Source: DATJBF01 sp035515475 (GTDB lineage: Bacteria; Verrucomicrobiota; Verrucomicrobiia; Palsa-1439). Taken from it: a stretch of DNA of 22,444 nt. The DNA lies in assembly GCA_035515475.1 (NCBI GenBank), contig DATJBF010000022.1:1-22444 (forward strand). The letters run 5' to 3'. A program made the translations under genes and the position numbers. Below are positions 1 through 7,279 of the stretch, piece after piece (position 1 is the first letter of the stretch; each line of letters starts with the position of its first letter). Below the pieces are notes generated by a model that had not been told where the DNA came from, ran no database searches, and saw nothing but the letters and a program-made list of their open reading frames with translations.

Positions 1-38
1 GGCGCGGACAGCGGACTCGGGTCGCGGTGGAAGGTTCA

Positions 39-59
39 ACCCCGAAAAGAATTCGGGGT
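39..59. repeat. Small perfect hairpin near left edge
   Basis: ACCCCGAA and TTCGGGGT form an 8-bp perfect inverted repeat around a 5-nt A-rich loop. No T-run follows on either strand, so it is not a standard intrinsic terminator. It lies just upstream of the transposase remnant and could belong to the end of that element, but no matching copy was found on the other side. The rest of positions 1-129 shows no gene I can support. Confidence 0.4.
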
Positions 60-129
60 AAACCGAAGAAGAAACAATGAGGGCTGGCAAAGCCAGTACA
101 CGGAACTTTTGTCTTGATCGGAACCTTTA

Positions 130-273
130 ATGGGTGACCCCATGTCGTTCGGAGTGGACGACGCCACGGTGGGAGCGGCGGTGCAACGGCTGGCGCAAGC
201 GGCAAAACGGAACCGAAGTGTGGCCCGCTTGCTCGAACAGGTGGAGGCCAAATTGCAGAATTCGGGGATGTGA
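130..273 (+). pseudogene. Short ORF overlapping transposase remnant
   Basis: This is a 47-residue reading frame starting at ATG 130 (second ATG at 142), rich in Ala, Gln and Arg, and ending in a stop that overlaps the next frame's GTG at 270. I do not recognise the protein. The overlap with the transposase fragment and the absence of a ribosome site suggest it is a displaced piece of the same broken element, or a frame-shifted remnant, rather than an independent gene. It could equally be non-coding. Confidence 0.25.
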
Positions 274-623
274 CCCCAAGGGTTTTGCTGAGTACCAACC
301 ACCACCGAGTGATTCGGCGCCTGGAAGAACTGGAGTTGCCGACAGACGCAGCGGCCGCCGAGATCGTGGCCCGCGAGCGGCAATATTTCCAGACCCATCA
401 AGGCCGCTTGGATTATGCGAAAGCCACCGCCCAAGGTTGGCCAATGGGTTCGGGAGCGATGGAATCCAGTTGCCGCCAATATCAGTGTCGGTTCAAGCGG
501 ACGGGCCAATTCTGGAGTCAGACCGGTGACGAAGCCCTGTTGGCCTTACATGACTTCTGGCGCAACGACCGCTGGCCGCGATTATTCCCTCACGCTGGCT
601 GTGCCGCCCCATCACTAAACTGA
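270..623 (+). pseudogene. ISKra4-like transposase, C-terminal fragment
   Basis: The 117-residue frame resembles the last quarter of ISKra4-type transposases. It contains a YF...GRLDYAKA segment, then GSGAMES with the likely catalytic glutamate of the DDE triad, then a FKRTGQFWS segment matching the family's RLK-SGMRW motif, and an EALLALHDF...W tail. Full transposases of this family are several hundred residues long, so the N-terminal part with the first two catalytic acids is missing or lies in other frames or outside the window. No start with a ribosome site is present; GTG 270 is only the first possible codon. It is probably an inactive insertion-sequence relic. I see no clear terminal inverted repeat or target duplication. 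Confidence 0.6.
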
Positions 624-707
624 GGCGCTAATACCATGGCCCCTACAAAACCTGACGTGCGCCCCCCGAAAACACGATCTTGTCTTTGGAGTTGTCGGAT
701 ATCGGTG

Positions 708-713
708 AAGGAG
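708..713 (+). promoter_or_regulatory. Strong Shine-Dalgarno not matched to the main ORF
   Basis: AAGGAG lies 8 nt before ATG 722. That ATG opens only a 22-codon frame (722-790) overlapping the start of the longer LSm-like ORF in another frame. The main ORF's own starts (TTG 742, ATG 757) lie 28 and 43 nt away. Either a short leader peptide is translated, or a small indel has separated the site from its gene. Confidence 0.4.
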
Positions 714-756
714 TTTAGAATATGCTGAACTGTGTGGGCGATTGGCCCAAGAACCG

Positions 757-1095
757 ATGGACACGACCGGATTACTCAACCAGCGCGTGAAAGTCGTCTT
801 GCGCCGGTTTCATCCGCAAACCCCGCGCGAAATGATTCGCGGGATTATCACCGACGTGGATGAGACCGGGTTGCGCATTAGCGGCCGACGGTTTCAGGAA
901 TTGCCCGACCTGGATACGGGGCAACCGCAGGAACGGCCGGTCGAACCCGACACCACGATGTACTGGATACCACACAGCTCGATCCGGTTCAGCGAAATCA
1001 TCAACCCCGGTTCCGTTTCCGAAAAACTCGACAACGAAATCCAGCGGCGCAAGCCGTTCACGCCCCAGGAGCTTCACCGTTCGAGCGGATCGTAA
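757..1095 (+). CDS. Conserved hypothetical, LSm-like small protein
   Basis: This is a 112-residue protein from ATG 757; TTG 742 in the same frame would add five residues. It begins with a beta-rich stretch (LNQRVKVVL, then REMIRGIITDVDETGLRISGRRF) reminiscent of the Sm/LSm-like small barrel. A later YWIPHSSIRFSEII strand would complete the fold, followed by a charged tail. No catalytic motif is visible and I do not know its function; an RNA-binding or regulatory role would be a guess from the fold alone. The stop is followed immediately by the TTG start of the membrane protease, so the two are probably co-transcribed. The nearest good ribosome site (708-713) does not fit this frame, which leaves the start uncertain. 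Confidence 0.6.
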   Translation: MDTTGLLNQRVKVVLRRFHPQTPREMIRGIITDVDETGLRISGRRFQELPDLDTGQPQERPVEPDTTMYWIPHSSIRFSEIINPGSVSEKLDNEIQRRKPFTPQELHRSSGS

Positions 1096-2010
1096 TTGAG
1101 AGCCTCCAAGGCCATCGGCCTGTATGCGGGCGCGGTCGTCGTTCTGGGCGCGCTGAGTGCCCCGTGGCTGTTTTGGGCGGTCCAGTGGCTGGCCGCGGAG
1201 GTCCCCTTGGCCCGATGGCTCGGCGCATATCCTTTTCGCCGCGTCTTCAGCCGCGCCCTGATGATCGTCGCGTTCGCCGGCCTGTGGCCGCTGTTGCGGA
1301 ACGTCGGCATCCGGTCGTGGAACACCCTGGGCTACGCGTCGGCAGCCGCGTGGTGGAAGCACGTGTTGATCGGGTTCGCGATCGGGCTCGGTTCGCTCGT
1401 GATCGCGCTGGCGGTGTCCGTCGCGCTGGGAGAGCGGTCCGTGGCCCTCGACAGGTCCGCCGGGGAAATCGTCGGGGCAATGCTGCGTTACGCCTTGGTC
1501 GGAGTCGTCGTGGCGCTCATCGAGGAGACGTTTTTCCGGGGCGCGTTGCAGGGCGTGTTTCAGCGCGAGATGAACGTCGTCGTCGCCGTGATTTTGGCGA
1601 GCCTGATTTATTCGGCGCTGCATTTTCTGCGGCCGCACGGTGCGGGCATTGCGGCTGAAGACGTCAGGTGGAGCAGCGGGTTCGCCTGTTTGGCAGAACT
1701 GGTCACGCGATCGTTTGCGGGCCGGGATGTACTGATCAGTTTCGTGACGTTGTTCCTGGCGGGTTGTATTTTGGGATTGGCTTACGCGAAGACGGGGGCA
1801 TTATACCTGTCCATCGGACTGCACGCGGGCTGGGTGTTGGCCAACGAATCGGCGCGGTGGTTGGGAGCCGGCAAGATCGTCGAAGATGTGATCGCTTGGC
1901 CGGTGCTCGCGCTGCTGCTCGTGTTGGTGCAATGGCTATGCTCGGCCAAACTGAAGCCCCTCGGCGTTTCGGAGCCGTCCAACTCTGGGCGCGGCGCGCG
2001 CTCGACATAG
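1096..2010 (+). CDS. CPBP family intramembrane metalloprotease
   Basis: This is a 304-residue polytopic membrane protein of the CPBP (CAAX protease/bacteriocin-processing, Abi) family. The diagnostic metal-site motifs are present: EETFFR at residues 143-148, H176 in a YSALHF segment, and H243 in GLHAGWVLAN. Several hydrophobic helices flank them (about 10-30, 53-70, 88-112, 130-142, 213-232, 262-280). Family members cleave prenylated or small hydrophobic peptides in the membrane; the substrate here is unknown. The TTG at 1096 abuts the previous stop and gives a sensible N-terminal membrane helix, though no good ribosome site precedes it. The 3' end overlaps the ComF-like gene by about 79 nt, so translational coupling is likely. 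Confidence 0.85.
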   Translation: MRASKAIGLYAGAVVVLGALSAPWLFWAVQWLAAEVPLARWLGAYPFRRVFSRALMIVAFAGLWPLLRNVGIRSWNTLGYASAAAWWKHVLIGFAIGLGSLVIALAVSVALGERSVALDRSAGEIVGAMLRYALVGVVVALIEETFFRGALQGVFQREMNVVVAVILASLIYSALHFLRPHGAGIAAEDVRWSSGFACLAELVTRSFAGRDVLISFVTLFLAGCILGLAYAKTGALYLSIGLHAGWVLANESARWLGAGKIVEDVIAWPVLALLLVLVQWLCSAKLKPLGVSEPSNSGRGARST

Positions 2011-2702
2011 TCTGGCCGCGGAACTGCCGGTTCTGCTTCGAGCCGCTCCCCGACACCGAGCCGGGCGTTGTCTGTCGCGCTTGCCTCTCGTCGGCCAGGC
2101 TGATCGAGCCGCCATTCTGTCGGCAATGCGGGTCGCCGTTCGCCGGGACCGTGACGGGCGAAACACTCGTCTGCGGCTATTGCCAGGACCTGCGGTTTTA
2201 CTTTTCGCGTGCCGTGTGCGCCTGCCGGGCTGACGGCGTGGTACGGGATTGCATTCTGCGCTTCAAGTACGACCGCGAGATGTATTTCGGCCCGCATTTG
2301 GTCGACTGGCTGGTCGGAGCGGCGCGCCGGTGGATCGACTGGCGCCAGGTGGACGCGATCGTGCCGGTGCCGCTGCATCCGCGCAAGCGACGCCACCGTG
2401 AGTTCAACCAGGCCGAGTATCTCGGCGATGCGCTGAGCCGGGTGGTCGATGTCCCGTCGGTGAACGGGAAAGTGCGTCGCGTGACGGACACGCCGACCCA
2501 AACGAAACTCGACGCCGAGGCGCGCGCTCGCAATCTGCGCGGTGCGTTTGCCGTGCGCGATTCCGTGGCGTTCAAGGGGAAACGGCTCGTCCTGGTGGAC
2601 GACGTTTTTACGACTGGCGCGACCCTGAACAGTTGTGCTAAAGTGTTGCGGTCGGGTGGGGCCAAGGAGGTTGTGGCGCTCACGGTGGCCCGAGGAGTCT
2701 GA
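1932..2702 (+). CDS. ComF-like phosphoribosyltransferase family protein
   Basis: This is a 256-residue protein from ATG 1932 (ATG 1938 also possible). The N-terminus has four CxxC pairs (Cys 32/35, 48/51, 63/66, 81/84), typical of the ComF double zinc ribbon. The second half is a type I phosphoribosyltransferase fold: VPVPLHPRKRRHREFNQAE near residue 136, and the PRPP-binding loop LVLVDDVFTTGAT near residue 220. ComF proteins are linked to DNA uptake in some bacteria, but most homologs have no proven reaction. The frame is open further upstream, but that part is a shadow of the protease gene. It lies two bases before accD, suggesting one operon. Confidence 0.88.
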   Translation: MAMLGQTEAPRRFGAVQLWARRALDIVWPRNCRFCFEPLPDTEPGVVCRACLSSARLIEPPFCRQCGSPFAGTVTGETLVCGYCQDLRFYFSRAVCACRADGVVRDCILRFKYDREMYFGPHLVDWLVGAARRWIDWRQVDAIVPVPLHPRKRRHREFNQAEYLGDALSRVVDVPSVNGKVRRVTDTPTQTKLDAEARARNLRGAFAVRDSVAFKGKRLVLVDDVFTTGATLNSCAKVLRSGGAKEVVALTVARGV

Positions 2703-2704
2703 CC

Positions 2705-3583
2705 ATGGCGGTATTCGAAGAAAAAGAAAAACCGAAGATTGCCGAGACCAAGACCAAGCGGCACGAAATCCCCAGCGGGTTGTGGGTGAAGTGCAAGAGC
2801 TGCGGCGAAATGATTTTCAGCAAGGAATTGGGTCTGAACGCGAAGGTCTGCAGCAAGTGCGATTATCACTTTACGATGACGGCTGCCGAGCGGATCCTGT
2901 TGCTGGCCGACGAGGGGACGTTCCGGGAATTCGATGCGGACATGGCGAGCGTGGACGTACTGAAGTTCACGGGCGTGGCGGCGTACAGCGAACGGTTGCG
3001 CACCTACCAGCGGCAAACCGGGCTCAACGATGCCGTGATGACGGGCTTGTGCAAGCTTGACGGACACGATATTTCGCTGGCCGTGATGGATTTTAACTTT
3101 CTGGGGGCGAGCATGGGTGCGGTGGTCGGGGAAAAAATCACGCGCGCCATTGAAAAAGCGACGAACCTCAGGATTCCCGTGATCATCGTTTCGGCGTCGG
3201 GCGGCGCCCGCATGTACGAAGGGATCCTCAGCCTCATGCAGATGGCCAAGACCAGCGGGGCGCTGGCGGTGCACGCGAAGGCCGGTCTGCCGTTCCTCTC
3301 GGTGCTGACGCACCCGACCACGGCGGGAGTGATGGCCAGTTATGCGTCACTGGGCGACGTGATCATTGCCGAGCCGCGGGCACTCATTGGTTTTGCCGGC
3401 CCGCGCGTGATCAAGGAAACGACGCAGCAGGAGTTGCCTGAGGGGTTCCAGACGAGCGAGTTTCTTCGCGACCGCGGTTTGGTGGACGTTATCGTGCACC
3501 GCAAGCAACTCAAGCAGGCGCTGGCGCAGATACTCGGTTATTTTTCGGGCCGCGGCGGCCGCAAGTTCAAAGCGGCGGGGTGA
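2705..3583 (+). CDS. accD: Acetyl-CoA carboxylase carboxyltransferase beta subunit
   Basis: This 292-residue protein is the usual AccD length. With AccA it transfers carboxyl from biotin-BCCP to acetyl-CoA, giving malonyl-CoA for fatty-acid synthesis in the cytosol. The N-terminal C4 zinc ribbon is intact (Cys 30, 33, 49, 52). The crotonase-like carboxyltransferase core follows, with FLGASMGAVVGEK near residue 135, the SGGARMYEG oxyanion-hole segment near 163, and the conserved HPTTAGVMASYASLGD segment near 200. The C-terminus carries the expected EFLRDRGLVDVIVHR region. ATG 2705 lies just after the ComF stop, with GGAG at 2694-2697 as ribosome site. accA is not in the window. Confidence 0.95.
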   Translation: MAVFEEKEKPKIAETKTKRHEIPSGLWVKCKSCGEMIFSKELGLNAKVCSKCDYHFTMTAAERILLLADEGTFREFDADMASVDVLKFTGVAAYSERLRTYQRQTGLNDAVMTGLCKLDGHDISLAVMDFNFLGASMGAVVGEKITRAIEKATNLRIPVIIVSASGGARMYEGILSLMQMAKTSGALAVHAKAGLPFLSVLTHPTTAGVMASYASLGDVIIAEPRALIGFAGPRVIKETTQQELPEGFQTSEFLRDRGLVDVIVHRKQLKQALAQILGYFSGRGGRKFKAAG

Positions 3584-3603
3584 CCGAAATCGCGTCGGGC
3601 TGG

Positions 3604-3665
3604 AGTACGGGAGGGTGGGAGTATGGTTCGCGAAAGCCGCTGGTCATGGCGAGATGAGTGCCATG
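3604..3665. repeat. Degenerate GGAGTA repeats plus short hairpin
   Basis: The accD-folC spacer holds a run of imperfect GGGAGT-type units (about 3602-3625). A 6-bp inverted repeat follows: CATGGC at 3645-3650 and GCCATG at 3660-3665, with a 9-nt loop. No U-run follows, so a terminator is not supported. The spacer breaks the tight packing of the operon and could hold a promoter for folC, but I see no convincing -35/-10 pair. Confidence 0.3.
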
Positions 3666-3710
3666 GTCTGACCCGTTACTTTAAGACTTCAACGCGCCAC
3701 TCGCTTGGTT

Positions 3711-5042
3711 ATGACCTACAGCGACACCATTGACTTTCTGTATGGCATCCGGCTCTTCGGCCAGAAGTTGGGTTTGGAGACGATGCAATACCTGTTGCGA
3801 TTGATGGGGGACCCGCAACGGTCGCTGCGCTTCATTCACATCGCCGGCACGAACGGGAAGGGGAGCGTCGCCGCGATGCTGCACGCCGCACTTTCCGCCG
3901 CGGGCTACCACACCGGCCTGTATACGTCGCCGCACCTCGTGTCGTTTTGCGAACGGTTCCAGATCAATGGCCGGCCCGTCGCCGAATCGGACATCGTGCG
4001 GTTGGTCGAGGACATCAAGCCGTTGCTGGCAAAGGTCGGCGCCGATCCCGAGTTCCGGTCGCCGACGTTTTTCGAAGCGGTGACGGCCATTGCCTTGCAC
4101 TATTTCCACGAACGGAAAGTCGACGTCGTCGTTTGGGAAACCGGTCTGGGCGGCCGGCTCGACGCGACGAACGTCGTCACGCCGCTCGTGTCGGTCATCA
4201 CCAACGTGGCGTTCGATCACACGCAATACCTGGGCGAAACGCTGTCGCAAATTGCGGTCGAGAAGTGCGGCATCATTAAGAACGGCGTGCCCGTCGTTAC
4301 GGCCGCTGGCGCGGAAGAGGCGCTCGCGGTCGTCCGCCGTACCGTTGCCGAACGAGCGTGCCGGCTCACGGTGGTCGGCGAACACGTGCGGGCGACGCGG
4401 CTCGGCGAAGACGAGCATTGCCAGGGCGTGCGGCTCGACGGCACGCGCCGCGAATACGGAGCGCTCACGATTCCGTTGCTCGGTCCGCATCAGGCCCTCA
4501 ACTGTGCGACGGCGGTTGCCGCGCTGGAGGCTTCGGGGTTGGACGTGGCGCCGGCCCAGGTTGGCGAGGGTCTGGGGCGGACCCGGTGGCCGGGGCGGTT
4601 CGAGATCGTGGGTCACGACCCGACGGTCGTGCTTGACGGGGCGCACAACGCCGCGGCCAGTGAGAAGCTGGCGCTGACGTTACGCGAGCATTTCGCGGGA
4701 CGAAAGCTGACGCTCATCATCGGCGTGTTGCGCGACAAGAACTACGATCAGATGTGCTCAATTCTCGCGCCGCTGGCCGGGCGGATTTTTTGTGTGCCGG
4801 TCAACAGCGAACGGACGTCCGATCCCGACCAATTGGCGCGGTGGTGCAAAGCGGCCAATCCGGCGGCGCACGTCAGCGTCGACCCCAACGTTTCCGAAGC
4901 GTATCCCCGCGCTCGAGCCGCGGGCGGCGGGAGCGTGATCGTCATCACCGGCTCGTTGTTTCTCGTCGGCGAGGCGCTCGACCGGCTCGGCTTCGCGCAC
5001 GCTCCGACGGCGACGACGCCGAAGGAGTTGGTGTTGCAGTGA
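3711..5042 (+). CDS. folC: Folylpolyglutamate synthase / dihydrofolate synthase
   Basis: This is a 443-residue Mur-ligase-fold enzyme that adds glutamate to folates (and often to dihydropteroate) using ATP, in the cytosol. The P-loop AGTNGKGS is at residues 45-52, followed by the YTSPHLVSF segment near 72, a VWETGLGGRLDATN segment near 142, NVAFDHTQYLG near 165, and the C-terminal domain motif VLDGAHNAAA near 308. The length fits the family. ATG 3711 was chosen; an in-frame TTG at 3705 is possible. Neither has an obvious ribosome site. The stop overlaps the next gene's GTG start (GTGA), so translation is probably coupled. Confidence 0.93.
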   Translation: MTYSDTIDFLYGIRLFGQKLGLETMQYLLRLMGDPQRSLRFIHIAGTNGKGSVAAMLHAALSAAGYHTGLYTSPHLVSFCERFQINGRPVAESDIVRLVEDIKPLLAKVGADPEFRSPTFFEAVTAIALHYFHERKVDVVVWETGLGGRLDATNVVTPLVSVITNVAFDHTQYLGETLSQIAVEKCGIIKNGVPVVTAAGAEEALAVVRRTVAERACRLTVVGEHVRATRLGEDEHCQGVRLDGTRREYGALTIPLLGPHQALNCATAVAALEASGLDVAPAQVGEGLGRTRWPGRFEIVGHDPTVVLDGAHNAAASEKLALTLREHFAGRKLTLIIGVLRDKNYDQMCSILAPLAGRIFCVPVNSERTSDPDQLARWCKAANPAAHVSVDPNVSEAYPRARAAGGGSVIVITGSLFLVGEALDRLGFAHAPTATTPKELVLQ

Positions 5043-5695
5043 GCCAGGCGCGGTTGCGCGCCCTGTTCTTCGATGTGGGCGGGACGCTGATCCATCCCTG
5101 GCCGTCGGTCGGCGCCATCTATGCGGCGGTGGCCAACCGGCACGGACTGATGGTGACTCCCGAACTCATGGACAACGCGTTCCGCGAGTCGTGGGCCGCG
5201 CTGAAACGGCCGGGGCTGACCGTTTCGCGGAGGGATTGGTGGCGCGAACTTGTCTTCCGCGCGCTCGGGCAGGAAAGCGAAGCATGCTTCGAGGAACTCT
5301 TCGAGCAGTTTGCGCACGCGGAGTCTTGGCGGATTTATCCTGATGTCGACGAGACGTTAGGCGCGGCCCGCGCCCGCGGTTGGCACGTCGGCGCGATCAC
5401 GAATTGGGACGAGCGTTTGCGTCCGCTGCTGGACGAACTGGGATTGGCACCGCAGTTCGATTCCCTGACGGTGTCGTGCGAAATCGGCGCCGAGAAGCCG
5501 GACGCAGCGATCTTTCAGGCCGCGCTCGAAGCCGCCGGGGTGTCCGCTCGTGAAGCCCTGCACGTCGGCGACAGTTACGACGAGGACGTGCGCGGCGCGG
5601 AAGCGGTCGGTATGCGGGCCGTGCTCGTCCGGCGGAAGGGCGGGAACGTGTCGGGTTGCGCGTGTGCCCGCGACCTGCGGGAATGCGTCGGCTAG
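5039..5695 (+). CDS. HAD-superfamily hydrolase, subfamily IA (REG-2/HDHD3-like)
   Basis: This is a 218-residue protein starting at GTG 5039, overlapping the folC stop by four bases; the longer upstream open frame is a shadow of folC. HAD motifs are visible: motif I DVGGTL at residues 12-17, motif II threonine in AITNWD near 120, motif III lysine in EKPDAAIF near 151, and motif IV HVGDSYDEDVRGA near 178. An alpha-helical cap lies between motifs I and II, as in subfamily IA. In motif I the second aspartate of DxD is glycine, which is seen in the REG-2/HDHD3-like branch and leaves the general acid uncertain. The substrate is unknown. The stop overlaps the convergent TPR gene by four bases. Confidence 0.82.
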   Translation: MSQARLRALFFDVGGTLIHPWPSVGAIYAAVANRHGLMVTPELMDNAFRESWAALKRPGLTVSRRDWWRELVFRALGQESEACFEELFEQFAHAESWRIYPDVDETLGAARARGWHVGAITNWDERLRPLLDELGLAPQFDSLTVSCEIGAEKPDAAIFQAALEAAGVSAREALHVGDSYDEDVRGAEAVGMRAVLVRRKGGNVSGCACARDLRECVG

Positions 5696-7098
5696 GGGGC
5701 CTTCGGGACGGGTTTGCGGGTGATTTTTTCGCGGACGTCGCGGAACCCGAAGTCCACGGCGGCGATCTTCTTGAACTCGGCGACCGCCTTGTCCTGTTCG
5801 CCGATGTTTTCGTAGGCGCAGCCGAGGTTGTACAGCAAGTCCTTCTTGAGGCTGTCCATGGTGGGGATTTCTTCGATGGCCTTGTTGTACTGGTCGATCG
5901 CGAGGTCGTGGAGGCCCATTTGCTGGAAGCATTGGCCGAGATAATTGAGCGAGGCGACTCGGCGCTGTGGTTGGCCGACGGATTTCTGAAATTGTTCGAC
6001 CGCGCCCTGGATGTTGCCCGTCTGCATGTACAGAACGCCGAGTTCGAACCGATACATCAAGTCGTTGGGGTACCGTTCGATGAGCCGCTCCGCCTCGGCA
6101 AGTTTGAGCTGGCTAAGTTCGGCTTGCAGCGCGGCGATGTCGTTTTCGAGGGCGGCGGCGTTGGCGGGATTGGTTTCCAGTTGCTTCTTCGTCTGATTGA
6201 TCTTGGATTCGAGTCGCTTGGTTTTGACCTCACCGATCTCGCGTTCGAGTGTGGGGTCGGAGCCGCCCTCCTTGGCGTAGAGCTGTTCCAGATGACGCAA
6301 CGCCTCTTCGAAGTTCCCCTGCTGGGTGTACAGCTTGCCGAGTTCGCGTTGGATCACGGGGTTCTCGGGGTCCTTGGCCAGCGCCTCGAGTTTTTCCTTG
6401 ATGAGGTTGGCCGTCATGTCTTCGGCGCGGACCATGCGTGATTGTTGTTCGAGCGCGATCGATTCCTTCTCGTCCTTGAGCGCGTCGCGGAAGGACGTAG
6501 CCTCGTCCCAACCGCCGCCCGACATGGCGCCTTTGGCGGTGGCGTCTTTGAGGCCTTTCTGGGCATCGAAATCGGCCGGGTTGACCTGGAGCAGACGCTC
6601 GTAGGTTTCCCGGGACTGCTCGTGTTGTCCCGCCTCGGCGTAGGCGCGCGCGAGCCAGTGGAGCGTTTTTACGTCCTTGGCATGGAGCCGTGTGTAGGTC
6701 TCGAGGGTCTGCACGACCGTCTCGGGGATCTGGGCGTTCTGGGCGGCTTCGGCGAGGATGAGCAGGGCCTGGCCGTTCTTGGGGTCCTCGGTGAGCGCCT
6801 GCTCGGCCAGGGTCATCGCTTCGGTCGGGTTCTTGCCGGTGGAGACCTTGGCCTTGGTCAGCAACGGCGTGAGCTTGGCGGCTGTGAACATGCGCTTGAA
6901 GCCGCCGGCCGATTCCGTTTTTTTCATCTGGGTGGCGCGCAGGTATTGGCGCGCCTTGATGAAATTGGGTTCGATGCTCAGACTTTGGATGAACATCTCG
7001 ATGGCGTAATCGAGATTGCTGCGCTCGAGCGCGGCGAGCGCCTTCTGATAAAAGTCTTTCGCCAGACGGTTGACGTTATCGGGTGTTTTTTCAGCCAT
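5692..7098 (-). CDS. Soluble tetratricopeptide repeat protein
   Basis: This 468-residue protein has no signal peptide or membrane helix, so it is probably cytosolic. TPR-like helical pairs lie at about residues 12-58, 92-140, 143-178, 246-278, 346-380, 384-410 and 420-450. A highly charged stretch rich in Lys, Glu and Gln at about 283-345 looks like a coiled coil. A Gly-rich, poorly structured patch lies near 188-210. It is likely a protein-binding scaffold; no enzymatic motif is seen and the partner is unknown. It differs clearly from the TPRs of the right-hand cluster: repeats are irregular and spaced by long inserts. ATG 7098 is the first start and lacks an obvious Shine-Dalgarno. It is convergent with the HAD gene and divergent from korA. 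Confidence 0.85.
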   Translation of the reverse strand: MAEKTPDNVNRLAKDFYQKALAALERSNLDYAIEMFIQSLSIEPNFIKARQYLRATQMKKTESAGGFKRMFTAAKLTPLLTKAKVSTGKNPTEAMTLAEQALTEDPKNGQALLILAEAAQNAQIPETVVQTLETYTRLHAKDVKTLHWLARAYAEAGQHEQSRETYERLLQVNPADFDAQKGLKDATAKGAMSGGGWDEATSFRDALKDEKESIALEQQSRMVRAEDMTANLIKEKLEALAKDPENPVIQRELGKLYTQQGNFEEALRHLEQLYAKEGGSDPTLEREIGEVKTKRLESKINQTKKQLETNPANAAALENDIAALQAELSQLKLAEAERLIERYPNDLMYRFELGVLYMQTGNIQGAVEQFQKSVGQPQRRVASLNYLGQCFQQMGLHDLAIDQYNKAIEEIPTMDSLKKDLLYNLGCAYENIGEQDKAVAEFKKIAAVDFGFRDVREKITRKPVPKAP

Positions 7099-7128
7099 AA
7101 ACGCAATTCATGGGTAGACCGACGGAAA

Positions 7129-7155
7129 ACTATCGCATGGGAACCAGTCGGTCAA
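7129..7155 (-). promoter_or_regulatory. Possible promoter for the soluble TPR gene
   Basis: On the minus strand, TTGACC (7150-7155) is followed after 15 nt by GATAGT (7129-7134), about 30 nt before the start codon. The spacing is short and the -10 match is partial, so this is a weak candidate. Confidence 0.25.
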
Positions 7156-7185
7156 TCGCTTTTCCGCGCCTCACCGGTCTGGTGG

Positions 7186-7213
7186 TTGACAGTCCGAGGT
7201 GCTCTGGTAATAT
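7186..7213 (+). promoter_or_regulatory. Sigma70-like promoter for korAB
   Basis: A perfect -35 TTGACA (7186-7191) is followed after 16 nt by TAATAT (7208-7213); TATTCT (7211-7216) is an alternative. Transcription would start near 7220, giving a leader of roughly 60 nt before ATG 7280. This argues against the in-frame ATG at 7217, which would sit inside the promoter. Confidence 0.6.
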
Positions 7214-7279
7214 TCTATGGGCAGCGGTGTTTACCCGGAAACGACCTCTGAGGGAGGGCTGTTTTCCAAGGATACGAAT

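Noticed and set aside
39..59. Intrinsic terminator near the left edge
   Set aside because: The hairpin is perfect but no T-run follows on either strand.
2198..3313. 371-residue minus-strand frame opposite comF/accD
   Set aside because: It is antisense to well-supported genes and has low-complexity Arg/Ala/His composition typical of shadow frames.
3681..4646. 321-residue minus-strand frame opposite folC
   Set aside because: It is a shadow of folC, whose motifs are unambiguous in the plus frame.
7217..7279. Upstream ATG 7217 as the korA start
   Set aside because: It overlaps the -10 region of a strong promoter, and ATG 7280 has a well-spaced AAGGA.
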